A stretch of DNA of 64,000 nt from Dongia_A sp035695765 (GCA_035695765.1 DASRRI010000037.1:4519-68518), one strand, 5' to 3'. Counted from the stretch's first letter, positions 8,325 to 17,342 are shown. Notes: a model not told the origin generated them from the sequence alone. Numbers and translations are program-made.

Positions 8325-10625
8325 TCAATGCTTCCGATTCGACGCGTGCTTCTGCGCAGGTTCCTGCGGCTGAATCGGCTGCTGTGGCTGGGCCGGCTGC
8401 TGCAGCTTGGCCTGCGCTTGCGGTGATGCAACGAAGGCCGGCGCGCCGGGCACGGCCTGCACGATGCCGCGCCGCTCGAGGTTGTGCTTGAGGCGGCGGT
8501 TGAATTCGCGCCCCACGTCCCATTGCTTGATCGGCCGCGTCCTGATCCGCGCGCGTACGATGAAGCTGGTATCGGCAAAGCTCTCGAGGCCCAGGATCTC
8601 GATCGGCTGCAGGATGTAATGCTTGAAATCCGGCTCGGCCCGCAGCTCCTCGTCGGTCTGGCGCAGCACTGCCATCACGTCGTCGGGGTCGTATTGATAG
8701 GAAACCTTGGTATCGATCACGTAGTAGGAGAACTCGCGCGTCATGTTGGTGACGATCGCGACCGATCCGAAATTGACGGTGTGCAAGCTGCCGTTCAGGT
8801 CACGCAGCCGAAGAGACCGGATGGTCATGCCTTCGACCAGCCCGCTCTTGCCGCCGATATCAACGATGTCGCCGAGATTGATGGTGCCTTCGAACATGAA
8901 GAAGGCACCCGCAATCACGTCCTTGACCAGCGACTGGGCGCCGAAGCCGATCGCGAGGCCGACCACGCCGGCGCCGGCCAGCAGCGGTGCGATGTCGACG
9001 CCGATCTCCGACAGGATGATGAGGCCCGCCATCACGCTGATGACGATAAGCAGCGCATTGCGGATGAGCGGCAATAACGTGCGTATCCGAGCCGACCGGA
9101 TGATGGAATTGCCGGTTTCGTCGCGCCGGTTGAGATGGGCCGTGATCAGGCCGCCCGCGATCTCCCAGCTTGCGAGCGCGATGACCACCACGATAGCGAT
9201 ATCGGCGGTCCGGCCCAGGACATCCCGGCCGGTGTTGCTGAACAGCGCGCCGCCGACATTGACGCGCCAGGCGGCAAGGATCAACAGGATCGCAGCGATC
9301 CGGATGATGTAGACCAGCGCGCGCCGCAGGATCGGCACATAGCGGTTCGCGCGCGCCGCAACCAGCGGATAGCGCGCCACCAATGCGGCATCCAGCCCCG
9401 AGAAGCGATTGAACAGGCGCGGCAGCCAGACTTCGCCCGCCGCGACCGCTGCGATCACAAGCAAGGTAATGCCGGTGGCGCGCGCCAGATACAGGAAGCC
9501 GCCGGCGACCTCCAAGGCCCACACGAGATAGAAACCCGCCAGGTACGCGATCGCGACGACATGCCAGATCTCCGCGAGCCGGCCCCGCACCAGCCCCGGC
9601 ACGATGCGGCGTCCACCCTCCGGCGCCGGTGTCCCGCGGATCCAGTGCGCCATGCCTTCGCGGTTCTGCAGAATGAGGATGATGATGAGCGCGGTGAGGG
9701 CGAATCCCAGGATCTTGCTGGCCGCAATGTAGGCGGGATTGGGCATGCCGAGCAGCAGCCCCGTCTGCAGGAACACGTAGCCCCAGACCGCGACGATGAT
9801 CAGGCGCCGCGACCAGATGTAGAGATAAACCGCCGCCGAATCCCGGAGCGGAACGAGGCGCAGCGGCGGCTCCATCGGGCTCAGGAGGAAGCTCACCAGC
9901 ACCATGCTCGCCATCGTAGCCAAGGTCGCGTTGATCATCGCCAGCAGGGCCAGGCGCGCGATCTCCGGCGGCGCCAGCCAGCCGAGGGCGCCGAACGCAA
10001 CCAGCCCGAACGCGACGATGGGGAGTATTTCCAGGACCAGCCGCGCAGCCGCAAAGCGGATGCGTCGGAGCAATCGGTCACCCGCGCGGAGCGCGAGACG
10101 GCGCCGGCCGGCCTTGACAGCGAGGCTGACAAGATAGGCGACGATGAGGCCAGCGCCGAGACTGAGCCCAAGGTCCGTGCCGATATTCATCCACATGCCG
10201 CGCAAGGTCGGGTCGCTGCCCTGGACCTCGAGCCAGGACAGAAGATGACCGGAGCCGCCGAAGCCGTGCCCCATCTGCTCCGTGAATTGCGTGAATTGCT
10301 GGAAGCCGGACGACAGGGTAGAGAGGACACGTGCGCCGACGCCGCGCTCCTCGGCTGGCGGCGCACCGGCCTGCTGAACCTGCAGCAGCGTTTCGACCTG
10401 CTTGGCGAGCGCATCGCGCTTCGCCGGGTCGCGCAGCGTCTGCAGCATGTTCTGCAGATCCTCGCGCGTCGCTGCCGGGGGATTGGATTGCTGCTCGCTC
10501 GGCGTGGATTTCGGCTGCGGTACAGGGGCGGGCGTCTGCGCGATCGCCTGCGGTACGGCGATGCTGAGCGCGAGGGCAGCGACCATCGGCGCGAGCCACC
10601 CTCTCAGCCGCCACTCCATCGTCAT
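8325..10625 (-). CDS. large MscS-family mechanosensitive channel
   Basis: A 766-residue inner-membrane protein. It has a signal peptide (hydrophobic to about residue 25, ending AIAQ), a Pro/Gln-rich and helical periplasmic region to ~150, then about ten hydrophobic segments. The MscS core is near residues 510-720: pore-lining helix LLAGAGVVGLAIGFGAQSLV, the FEGTINLGDIVDI beta domain and a cytoplasmic alpha/beta domain ending in REFNRRLKHNLE. The C-terminal ~40 residues are Gln/Pro-rich. It releases solutes on hypo-osmotic shock. ATG 10625 has GGGAG just upstream; further in-frame extension would enter the adjacent promoter. Length places it among the large MscS homologues. Confidence 0.9.
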   Translation of the reverse strand: MTMEWRLRGWLAPMVAALALSIAVPQAIAQTPAPVPQPKSTPSEQQSNPPAATREDLQNMLQTLRDPAKRDALAKQVETLLQVQQAGAPPAEERGVGARVLSTLSSGFQQFTQFTEQMGHGFGGSGHLLSWLEVQGSDPTLRGMWMNIGTDLGLSLGAGLIVAYLVSLAVKAGRRRLALRAGDRLLRRIRFAAARLVLEILPIVAFGLVAFGALGWLAPPEIARLALLAMINATLATMASMVLVSFLLSPMEPPLRLVPLRDSAAVYLYIWSRRLIIVAVWGYVFLQTGLLLGMPNPAYIAASKILGFALTALIIILILQNREGMAHWIRGTPAPEGGRRIVPGLVRGRLAEIWHVVAIAYLAGFYLVWALEVAGGFLYLARATGITLLVIAAVAAGEVWLPRLFNRFSGLDAALVARYPLVAARANRYVPILRRALVYIIRIAAILLILAAWRVNVGGALFSNTGRDVLGRTADIAIVVVIALASWEIAGGLITAHLNRRDETGNSIIRSARIRTLLPLIRNALLIVISVMAGLIILSEIGVDIAPLLAGAGVVGLAIGFGAQSLVKDVIAGAFFMFEGTINLGDIVDIGGKSGLVEGMTIRSLRLRDLNGSLHTVNFGSVAIVTNMTREFSYYVIDTKVSYQYDPDDVMAVLRQTDEELRAEPDFKHYILQPIEILGLESFADTSFIVRARIRTRPIKQWDVGREFNRRLKHNLERRGIVQAVPGAPAFVASPQAQAKLQQPAQPQQPIQPQEPAQKHASNRKH

Positions 10626-10774
10626 CGCAACTCCCACAGACGGAAGGCGGGCGGGGCGATCTCTCGCACCCGGCCCGCGCCTCAGCGTTGCTGGCATGCT
10701 CGGACAAAACACGCCTACATCCGCCAAGTCATCAAACAATCCTGGGATAAATCCGTTGCAGGCCGGAAAACTGG

Positions 10775-10786
10775 TATATTAGTGTA
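10775..10786. promoter_or_regulatory. candidate GntR operator before the L-fucose-type operon
   Basis: TATATTAGTGTA matches 10 of 12 positions of the perfect palindrome TATACTAGTATA at 15716-15727 in the GntR/importer promoter. It lies 22 bases before the TTG start of the aldo/keto reductase gene, close enough to the ribosome binding site to block initiation or early transcription. Confidence 0.55.
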
Positions 10787-10807
10787 TGGCCCTCCAGGGA
10801 GGCCTCA

Positions 10808-11821
10808 TTGCGAAATCTCGGAAAAACCGCACTGCGCGTTACTGAGCTCGGCTTCGGCGGCGCGCCGCTCGGCAACCTGTTTGCCGTCGTCACGGAGCCG
10901 AACGCCCAGGCGGGCCTGAAGGCCGCCTGGGACAATGGCTGCCGGTTCTTCGACACCGCGCCCTACTACGGCTATGGCCTCAGCGAGCGGCGGGTGGGCG
11001 ATGCACTGCGCGAGAAGAAACGCGATCAATACGTGCTGTCGACCAAGATCGGGCGGCTCATTACGCCCGGTCTGCACACGCGGGGAGAGGGCACCGCTTT
11101 CGAGACACCGATGCCCTTCGGTGCGAAATATGACTACGGCTATGACGCGACCAAGCGCTCGCTCGAGGATTCGCTGCAGCGCCTGGGGCTCGACCGCATC
11201 GATGTCGCCCTGATCCACGATATCGGGCGCGAGCAGCATGGCGATGATCATCCGCGCCACATGTGCGATGCCATGGAAGGCGGTTATCGCGCGCTGGCGG
11301 AGCTGAAGAAATCCGGCCAGATCGGCGCGATCGGTCTCGGCGTCAACGAGGTCGCGGTGTGCGAAGAGGCGATGGGCCACGGCGATTTCGACTGCTTCCT
11401 GCTGGCCGGCCGCTATACTTTGCTGGAGCAGGCGCCGCTCGATCGATTCTTCCCCGCCTGCCAGAAGAGGAACATCTCCATCATCGTCGGCGGACCGTTC
11501 AATTCCGGCCTGCTGGCGCGGGTCGGCCAGCCCGACGCGACGTACAATTACGGCGCTGTCCCGGACGAGGTTGCAAGGCGTGCCGCGGCTTTGCACGAGG
11601 TGTGCGCGCGCCACAATGTCCCGCTGCCGGCTGCCGCCATCCAGTTTCCGCTCGCCCATCCTGTGGTCGCAGCCGTCATTCCCGGCGCCCGCAATGCGGC
11701 GGAGGTGGCAAGTCACTGGCAATGGGTGAAGCAAAAGATTCCGGCCGCTCTGTGGGACGATCTGCGCGCATCTGCGCTGTTGCATCGCGAGGCGCCGGTC
11801 CCGAAAGGCTCAGTCCTCTGA
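10808..11821 (+). CDS. aldo/keto reductase, probable L-fucose (aldose) 1-dehydrogenase
   Basis: A 337-residue AKR barrel protein that would oxidise L-fucose or a related aldose at C1 to the lactone, the first step of the non-phosphorylative pathway encoded by the next three genes. AKR features: FFDTAPYYGYGLSE with catalytic Asp and Tyr near residues 50-57, the Lys in STKIGR, a His in ALIHDIG, and a C-terminal cofactor segment VIPGARNAAEV. The start is TTG at 10808, supported by GGGAGG 6 bases upstream; the nearby ATG at 10786 is out of frame. The next gene begins 2 bp after its stop. Substrate is assigned from context. Confidence 0.88.
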   Translation: MRNLGKTALRVTELGFGGAPLGNLFAVVTEPNAQAGLKAAWDNGCRFFDTAPYYGYGLSERRVGDALREKKRDQYVLSTKIGRLITPGLHTRGEGTAFETPMPFGAKYDYGYDATKRSLEDSLQRLGLDRIDVALIHDIGREQHGDDHPRHMCDAMEGGYRALAELKKSGQIGAIGLGVNEVAVCEEAMGHGDFDCFLLAGRYTLLEQAPLDRFFPACQKRNISIIVGGPFNSGLLARVGQPDATYNYGAVPDEVARRAAALHEVCARHNVPLPAAAIQFPLAHPVVAAVIPGARNAAEVASHWQWVKQKIPAALWDDLRASALLHREAPVPKGSVL

Positions 11822-11823
11822 CC

Positions 11824-12654
11824 ATGCGGATCGATGCCCATCAGCATTTCTGGCAATTGAGCCGCGGCGACTACGGCTGGCTGACGCCGGAGCTCGGCGT
11901 GATCTATCGCGATTTCACCGCCGACGATCTGCGGCCGATTCTGCAGCGTCACAAGATCGACGCCACCATAATCGTGCAGGCCGCGCCGACCATCACTGAG
12001 ACCGAGTTCATGCTCAACATCGCGCGCCGCACCGATTTCGTGAAAGGCGTGGTCGGCTGGGCGGATTTCGAGGCCAAGGATGCGCCCGCCGTGATCGGCC
12101 GGCTGGCGGCACGCGAGTATCTGGTCGGGCTCCGGCCGATGATTCAGGACATCCCCGACCCGGAATGGATGTTGCGTCCGGAGATCGCGCCGGCGATGGT
12201 GGAGATGGAACGCACTCACCTGCGCTTCGATGCGCTGCTGAAGCCGCCGCACCTTGAGCCTTTCAAGAAATTTCTGCGTAAGTATCCTCACCTGCCGATC
12301 GTCATCGATCACGGCTCCAAGCCGGAGATCCGCAGCGGAGGCTTTGGCGCCTGGGCGCCGGCGATGCGCGAGATCGCGCAGGACGAGCGCGTGTTCTGCA
12401 AATTGTCCGGCCTCATTACCGAGGCAAAATCGGACTGGCAGACCGAGGATCTCCGGAGCTATATCGATCACCTGGTGGCGAGCTTCGGCCCCAGCCGGTT
12501 GATGTGGGGCAGCGACTGGCCCGTCGCCAATCTGGCCGGCGGCTATGACCGCTGGATGGAGGCAAGCCAGGCGTGCCTGTTGTCACTCAGCGGCGAGGAG
12601 CGCGCGGCGATCTTTGGCGGAACGGCGGCGCGTTTCTATGGCGTGGCCGCTTGA
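11824..12654 (+). CDS. amidohydrolase-2 family lactonase, probable L-fucono-1,5-lactonase
   Basis: A 276-residue metal-dependent hydrolase expected to open the sugar lactone made by the upstream dehydrogenase. It begins MRIDAHQHFW, the HxH metal-binding pair of amidohydrolases; VIDHGSKPEI supplies a further His and MWGSDWPVAN the conserved Asp. ATG 11824 follows the aldo/keto reductase stop by 2 bp; the open frame extends upstream inside that gene but has no family similarity there. It matches the L-fuconolactonase / L-rhamnono-lactonase group of COG3618. The fuconolactone assignment depends on the fuconate dehydratase gene in the same operon. Confidence 0.88.
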   Translation: MRIDAHQHFWQLSRGDYGWLTPELGVIYRDFTADDLRPILQRHKIDATIIVQAAPTITETEFMLNIARRTDFVKGVVGWADFEAKDAPAVIGRLAAREYLVGLRPMIQDIPDPEWMLRPEIAPAMVEMERTHLRFDALLKPPHLEPFKKFLRKYPHLPIVIDHGSKPEIRSGGFGAWAPAMREIAQDERVFCKLSGLITEAKSDWQTEDLRSYIDHLVASFGPSRLMWGSDWPVANLAGGYDRWMEASQACLLSLSGEERAAIFGGTAARFYGVAA

Positions 12655-12677
12655 AATCAATGTCTTAGGAGAATGAT

Positions 12678-13526
12678 GTGAAATTACTGCGCTATGGCCC
12701 GAAGGGGCGCGAGAAGCCGGGTCTGCTGGACAGGGATGGAAAGATCAGGGATCTGAGCGCGCATGTCTCTGACATCGCCGGCCAAGTGCTGCTGGCGGAC
12801 TCCCTCAAGAAACTCGCCGCCCTCGATGCTACGGAATTGCCTCTGGCTTCGGGTGATCTGCGCATCGGGCCCTGCGTCGGCAAGATCGGCAAGTTCATCT
12901 GCATCGGCCTCAATTACGCCGATCACGCGGCGGAATCGAATGCACCGATCCCCAAGGAGCCGATCGTCTTCATGAAGGCGACCAGCGCCGTGGTCGGACC
13001 CAACGACGATGTCGAGATTCCGCGCAGCTCGGAAAAGACCGACTGGGAAGTGGAGCTCGGCGTCGTGATCGGCAAGCCGGCGAAATACGTGCCGGAGAAC
13101 CACGCGATGGATTATGTCGCCGGCTATTGCGTCATCAACGACGTGTCGGAGCGGGAATACCAGCTGGAGCGCGGCGGCGGCCAATGGGACAAGGGCAAGG
13201 GCTGCGACACCTTCGGCCCGACCGGCCCGTGGCTGGTGACCAAGGACGAAGTGCCCGACCCGCACAATCTCGCCATGTGGCTGGAGGTGGACGGCCACCG
13301 CTACCAGAACGGCAGCACAAAGACCATGATCTTCAATGTGCCGAAGCTGGTTTCCTACTTGAGCCACTTCATGAGCCTGCAGCCGGGTGACGTCATCTCC
13401 ACCGGAACACCGCCGGGCGTCGGCCTGGGGCAGAAACCGAAGCCGATCTACCTGAGAGCGGGCCAGGTGATGCGCCTCGGCATCGCCGGCTTGGGTGAGC
13501 AGCAGCAAAGGTTGGTGCAGGCGTGA
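12678..13526 (+). CDS. fumarylacetoacetate hydrolase family protein, probable 2,4-diketo-3-deoxy-L-fuconate hydrolase
   Basis: A 282-residue FAH-fold enzyme that in L-fucose and L-rhamnose pathways cleaves a 2,4-diketo-3-deoxy sugar acid to pyruvate and a hydroxy acid. The FAH core is clear: ICIGLNYADHAAES near residue 75, KTDWEVELGVVIG with the metal-binding Glu residues, VINDVSEREYQ with the Asp ligand, and the end motif ISTGTPPGVGLG. Start is GTG 12678 with AGGAG 7 bases upstream; the in-frame alternatives hit a stop at once. Similar proteins are sometimes annotated as ureidoglycolate lyase, but the operon favours the sugar-acid role. Confidence 0.88.
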   Translation: MKLLRYGPKGREKPGLLDRDGKIRDLSAHVSDIAGQVLLADSLKKLAALDATELPLASGDLRIGPCVGKIGKFICIGLNYADHAAESNAPIPKEPIVFMKATSAVVGPNDDVEIPRSSEKTDWEVELGVVIGKPAKYVPENHAMDYVAGYCVINDVSEREYQLERGGGQWDKGKGCDTFGPTGPWLVTKDEVPDPHNLAMWLEVDGHRYQNGSTKTMIFNVPKLVSYLSHFMSLQPGDVISTGTPPGVGLGQKPKPIYLRAGQVMRLGIAGLGEQQQRLVQA

Positions 13527-13553
13527 GGGCCCAGCGCAGTTCGAGGTGAACGC

Positions 13554-14855
13554 ATGACCAAAATCACCGCCGTCACCGTCCGTGACATCCGCTTTCCGAC
13601 CTCACGCAATCTCGACGGGTCGGATGCGATGAATCCCGATCCGGATTATTCCGCCGCCTATGTCGTGCTGAAGACCGACAAGGCCGGGCTGGAAGGGCAC
13701 GGCCTCACCTTCACGCTTGGCCTCGGCACGGAATTGTGCGTGGCGGCGGCGGAGGCGCTGGCGCCGGCGGTGATCGGTCGCGACCTCGCCGACATCACCA
13801 AGGAAATGGGCAAGTTCTGGCGCAGCCTCACCGAGTTCCGGCAATTGCGCTGGGTCGGGCCGGAGAAGGGCGTGCTGCACCTCGCGACCGCGGCGGTCGT
13901 GAATGCCGTCTGGGACCTGTGGGGCAAGGCGGCCAAGAAGCCGGTCTGGCGCCTGGTCGCCGATCTCTCGCCCGAGGAATTCGTGCGGCTGATTGATTTT
14001 CGCTATATCACCGATGCGCTGACGCCGGATGAAGCGCTCGCCATCCTGCGCGCGAACGCGGCTACCAAGGACGTGCGCATCGATGAGATGGAGAAGAACG
14101 GCTATCCCGCCTACACGACGTCGGCTGGGTGGCTCGGTTATCCCGATGACAAGGTACGGCGCCTGACGCGCGAGGCGGTGGCGCAGGGCCTCAACTACAT
14201 CAAGATCAAGGTCGGCCGCGACCTGGCCGACGACAAGAAGCGCTGCAAGGCGGTGCGGGACGAGATCGGCCCCAACCGCAATCTCATGATCGACGCCAAC
14301 CAGGTCTGGGATGTCGGCCAGGCGATCGAGTGGGTGAAGGAGCTCGCGCCCTTCAAGCCGCTGTGGATCGAGGAGCCGACCTCGCCCGACGACGTGCTGG
14401 GCCACGCCGCGATCCGCAAGGCGGTGAAGCCGCTCGGCATCGGCGTCGCGACCGGTGAGATGTGCCAGAACCGCGTCATCTTCAAGCAGCTGATGCAGGC
14501 GAACGCGATCGATTTCTGCCAGATCGATTCCTGCCGCCTTGGCGGCGTCAACGAGGTTCTGGCTGTTCTCCTGATGGCGAAGAAGTTCGGCGTGCCGGTC
14601 TGCCCGCATGCCGGCGGTGTCGGCCTCTGCGAATATGTCCAGCACCTGTCGCTGATCGACTACATCTGCGTCTCAGGGAGCCTCGAGCATCGCGTCATCG
14701 AATATGTCGACCACCTGCACGAGCATTTCGAATATCCGGTGGTCATCAAGAACGGCCGCTACATGCCACCACAAGCGCCCGGCTATTCCATTACCATGAA
14801 GCCTGTCAGCCTCGACCGCTACGAGTTCCCGAAGGGCGTGGAGTGGAAGAGCTGA
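13554..14855 (+). CDS. L-fuconate dehydratase (enolase superfamily)
   Basis: A 433-residue enzyme that removes water from L-fuconate to give 2-keto-3-deoxy-L-fuconate. It is a mandelate-racemase-type enolase protein: the KIKVG motif carries the catalytic Lys, metal ligands lie in DANQVWD, IEEPTSPDD and ATGEMCQNR, and the catalytic His is in CPHAGGVGLCEYVQH, a stretch highly typical of fuconate dehydratases. AGGTG precedes ATG 13554. It is the last gene of the catabolic operon, ending against the convergent GntR gene with a hairpin between. This is the most diagnostic gene of the pathway and supports fucose-type assignments for its neighbours. Confidence 0.92.
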   Translation: MTKITAVTVRDIRFPTSRNLDGSDAMNPDPDYSAAYVVLKTDKAGLEGHGLTFTLGLGTELCVAAAEALAPAVIGRDLADITKEMGKFWRSLTEFRQLRWVGPEKGVLHLATAAVVNAVWDLWGKAAKKPVWRLVADLSPEEFVRLIDFRYITDALTPDEALAILRANAATKDVRIDEMEKNGYPAYTTSAGWLGYPDDKVRRLTREAVAQGLNYIKIKVGRDLADDKKRCKAVRDEIGPNRNLMIDANQVWDVGQAIEWVKELAPFKPLWIEEPTSPDDVLGHAAIRKAVKPLGIGVATGEMCQNRVIFKQLMQANAIDFCQIDSCRLGGVNEVLAVLLMAKKFGVPVCPHAGGVGLCEYVQHLSLIDYICVSGSLEHRVIEYVDHLHEHFEYPVVIKNGRYMPPQAPGYSITMKPVSLDRYEFPKGVEWKS

Positions 14856-14875
14856 GGCTGCCGCCATCGTGAAGC

Positions 14876-14906
14876 TCCCTTCTCCCGCGAGGGGGGAAGG
14901 GGGTTT
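14876..14906. terminator. hairpin terminator between convergent fuconate dehydratase and GntR genes
   Basis: CCCTTC-T-CCC pairs with GGG-G-GAAGGG around a GCGA loop and is followed by TTT on the plus strand. It fills most of the 49-bp gap between two convergent stop codons. The T-run is short, so efficiency is uncertain. Confidence 0.55.
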
Positions 14907-15657
14907 AAGCAATCAGCTCCCGATGCTGCTCGATCACCTTGGTGAGCTGCGCATAGGCGTCGTCGAGGTGGTGCTCCAGGGCGCGCACGCAGCGTTCCTC
15001 GTTGCGCTTCTGCAGGGCGTCGGCGATGGCCTGGTGCTGGCCGATGACGCGGCGCTCCTGGCCGGGGATGGGGGCGGCCATCAGGCGCATGCGGTCGAGC
15101 TGGGCCTTGACGCCGGCGATCACTTTCCACAGCCGCAGGTGTCCGCTCATTTCGCTGATGTGGCGGTGGAAGCGGTCGTCGAGGTCGATGAAGGTGATGT
15201 GGTCGCCACGGCCGCCCGCGCGCTCCTGCGCGGCGATGATGTCCTGCAGCGCTTCGATCCGCTCCTGTGTCACGTTCTGGACAGCGAGCTTGATCCCCTC
15301 GATCTCCAGCGCGCGGCGGATGAGGCGTCCTTCCTCCAGCTGCTCGCGGTTGATGAGCGCGACGAAGGTGCCGGATTGCGGCTTGATGTTGACCAGCCCT
15401 TCCTCCGCCAGCAATCGCACCGCGTCGCGCACCGGCGTGCGCGAGATGCCGAGCTGCTGGGTGATGTCTTTTTCCACGATCGCTGCGCCCGGCGGCAGCC
15501 GCAGGGTCACGATGGTACGGCGCAGCAGGGCATAGACCTGGTCGGGGATCGGCCGGCCGCGGTCGATGCGCGCGTCGAGCGGCAGGCTCGACGGCGCCGC
15601 GCTAACCTGCGGTGCGCGTTTCTGCGTTGTCTTCCTGTTCAATGCCGGCCTTGGCAT
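14905..15657 (-). CDS. GntR-family (FadR/FCD subfamily) regulator of the sugar locus
   Basis: A 250-residue regulator. Residues ~40-105 are the GntR winged helix (IPDQVYALLRRTI, LGISRTPVRDAVRLLAEEGLV) and the rest is an FCD ligand domain (LDDRFHRHISEMSG with Asp and His metal ligands, HQAIADALQKRNEE). ATG 15657 has GGGAG 4 bases upstream; an ATG at 15687 is possible but less well supported. It lies between the catabolic operon and the divergent importer operon. A perfect palindrome in its promoter recurs, slightly degenerate, before the catabolic operon, so it probably represses both. Confidence 0.9.
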   Translation of the reverse strand: MPRPALNRKTTQKRAPQVSAAPSSLPLDARIDRGRPIPDQVYALLRRTIVTLRLPPGAAIVEKDITQQLGISRTPVRDAVRLLAEEGLVNIKPQSGTFVALINREQLEEGRLIRRALEIEGIKLAVQNVTQERIEALQDIIAAQERAGGRGDHITFIDLDDRFHRHISEMSGHLRLWKVIAGVKAQLDRMRLMAAPIPGQERRVIGQHQAIADALQKRNEERCVRALEHHLDDAYAQLTKVIEQHRELIA

Positions 15658-15715
15658 AGGGCTCCCCAGCTGCCGAAAGCGGAGCATAACTTGCCGATTG
15701 ATGCCTCGCCAGTAA

Positions 15716-15727
15716 TATACTAGTATA
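15716..15727. promoter_or_regulatory. candidate GntR operator in the regulator/importer promoter
   Basis: TATACTAGTATA is a perfect 12-bp palindrome of the kind bound by FCD-type GntR proteins. It lies in the 136-bp divergent region, 58 bases before the GntR start and 66 bases before the solute-binding protein start. A 10-of-12 match occurs at 10775-10786. Confidence 0.6.
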
Positions 15728-15793
15728 CAGGGACCAAGAACAAGACATGTGCCGCGCCAAGCGGCGCGCCGGGAGACAAAAGGGGAGGTCCGC

Positions 15794-17272
15794 ATGAACG
15801 CTTTCAAGCGAATGATATGGGCTGGCTCGTTGCTGGCTGGCGGTGTGCTCGCGGCCGGCGGTGCCTCCGCCGGCGAGTTCGACGGCGTCACGATCAACAT
15901 CATGACTTTCACCGGCCCGCAGATTGCTGAGCCGATGCAGCGCCGCGCACCCGACTTCGAAAAGCTGACCGGCGCGAAGGTCAACATCATCACGGTCCCG
16001 TTCTCCGATCTCTATCAGAAGCTGCTGACCGATTGGGCGGGCGGCACCAACTCCATCGATGCCGGCGTGTTCGCGCCGCAATGGATGGTCGATTACGTGA
16101 CGCCCGGCCTGCTGGAGGATATCAGCGACCGGCTCGCGAACGACAAGCAGGCGGCGCAGGATGATGTCGCGCCGTTCTTCCGCGAGTTCTCGCAGAAGTT
16201 CAATGGCAAGACCTACATGATCACCTTGGATGGCGACTTCCAGATGGTCTATTACCGGACCGACGTCGCCGAGAAGCTGGGCAAGAAGCCGCCCAAGACT
16301 CTCGATGACTATCTCGACTTCGCCAAGGCTGCGAACGGCCAGGACTGGAACGGCGACGGCAAGCCGGACTACGGCTCTTGCATCTCCAAGAAGCGCAACG
16401 CCCAGGCCTATTGGGCGATCATTTCCATCGCCGGCGGCCTGATCCAGACCCAGGGCACCAGCCAGGGCGTGTTCTTCGATACCAAGGACATGAAGCCGCT
16501 GGTGAACAACGAAGCGTTTGCCACCGCGCTCAAGTTCTACAAGGACAGCACGCAATACGCGCCGCCGGATGAGATCAACCTCGATGTCGGCGACACGCGC
16601 AAGCTGTTCACCTCCGGACAGTGCGCGCTGACTTTGGACTGGGGCGATATCGGCACGCTCGCGATCGATCCCAAGGAATCGACGGTGCAGGACAAGGTCG
16701 GCGCCGTCGTCCTGCCGGGATCGAGCAAGGTGCTGGACCGCGCGACCGGCAAGCTGGTGGCGTGCGATGCCAAGACTTGCCCTTATGCGGTCGACGGCGT
16801 CAATCACGCGCCGTTCGCGGCGTTCGGCGGCTGGTCGGGCGGCATCAACGCCAAGGCTGATCCGAAGGTGAAGGACGCGGCCTATGCCTTCTTCTCCTTC
16901 ATGACGGGGCCTAAGCAATCGAACGAAGACGTCACTATCGGTCGGACCGGCTTCAATCCCTATCGCCTGTCGCAGTTCCAGGACATGACTCTGTGGAAGA
17001 AGGCGGGGATGAGCGAGAAGGCGGCGAAGTCCTATCTCGGCGCCATCCAGGACAGCCTCAATAGCCCGAACATGGTGCTGGACCTGCGCATCCCGCAGAA
17101 CCAGAAATACGAACAGGTGATCCTCGACACTGCGGTCGCGCGCTTCCTGGCGGGCGAACTCTCGGCCGAGGACACGATGAAGTCGATCGAAGACGGCTGG
17201 AACGAGACCACCGACGAGATCGGCCGTGACGAGCAATTGGCCGCTTACAAGTCGACGCTCGGCGCGCAATAA
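15794..17272 (+). CDS. ABC sugar importer, periplasmic solute-binding protein
   Basis: A 492-residue family-1 extracellular solute-binding protein (COG1653 type). The signal peptide is clear: basic start, hydrophobic core to residue ~25, cleavage near ASA-GEF. The mature part has the usual ligand-lobe sequences INIMTFTGPQIAEPM, DAGVFAPQWMVDY and FAAFGGWSGGINAKA. GGGGAGG precedes ATG 15794. It is the first gene of a four-gene importer operon divergent from the GntR regulator. It is longer than typical maltose-type binding proteins. The likely ligand is L-fucose or a related deoxy or plant-wall sugar, by context only. Confidence 0.9.
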   Translation: MNAFKRMIWAGSLLAGGVLAAGGASAGEFDGVTINIMTFTGPQIAEPMQRRAPDFEKLTGAKVNIITVPFSDLYQKLLTDWAGGTNSIDAGVFAPQWMVDYVTPGLLEDISDRLANDKQAAQDDVAPFFREFSQKFNGKTYMITLDGDFQMVYYRTDVAEKLGKKPPKTLDDYLDFAKAANGQDWNGDGKPDYGSCISKKRNAQAYWAIISIAGGLIQTQGTSQGVFFDTKDMKPLVNNEAFATALKFYKDSTQYAPPDEINLDVGDTRKLFTSGQCALTLDWGDIGTLAIDPKESTVQDKVGAVVLPGSSKVLDRATGKLVACDAKTCPYAVDGVNHAPFAAFGGWSGGINAKADPKVKDAAYAFFSFMTGPKQSNEDVTIGRTGFNPYRLSQFQDMTLWKKAGMSEKAAKSYLGAIQDSLNSPNMVLDLRIPQNQKYEQVILDTAVARFLAGELSAEDTMKSIEDGWNETTDEIGRDEQLAAYKSTLGAQ

Positions 17273-17291
17273 TCTCGAGTGCCCAGGGTTG

Positions 17292-17323
17292 GTCCCGCCG
17301 TCCTAGTGGCGGCGGGACTTCTT
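17292..17323 (+). terminator. intercistronic hairpin after the binding-protein gene
   Basis: Perfect 9-bp arms GTCCCGCCG (17292-17300) and CGGCGGGAC (17310-17318) with a TTCTT tail lie between the binding-protein stop and the first permease. Such hairpins commonly protect the upstream mRNA or partly stop transcription, so that binding protein is made in excess over membrane subunits. Confidence 0.65.
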
Positions 17324-17342
17324 CATAAGGGGAGAGCCTGGA

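Noticed and set aside
9135..10919. 594-codon plus-strand open frame
   Set aside because: It is antisense to the MscS gene, has highly charged low-complexity composition typical of GC-rich shadow frames, and no domain pattern.
11263..11823. Upstream extension of the lactonase gene
   Set aside because: It is a frame-shadow of the aldo/keto reductase; the metal-binding HQHFW motif sits right after ATG 11824.
15602..17269. 555-codon minus-strand open frame
   Set aside because: Antisense to the sugar-binding protein gene; no ribosome binding site or family pattern.
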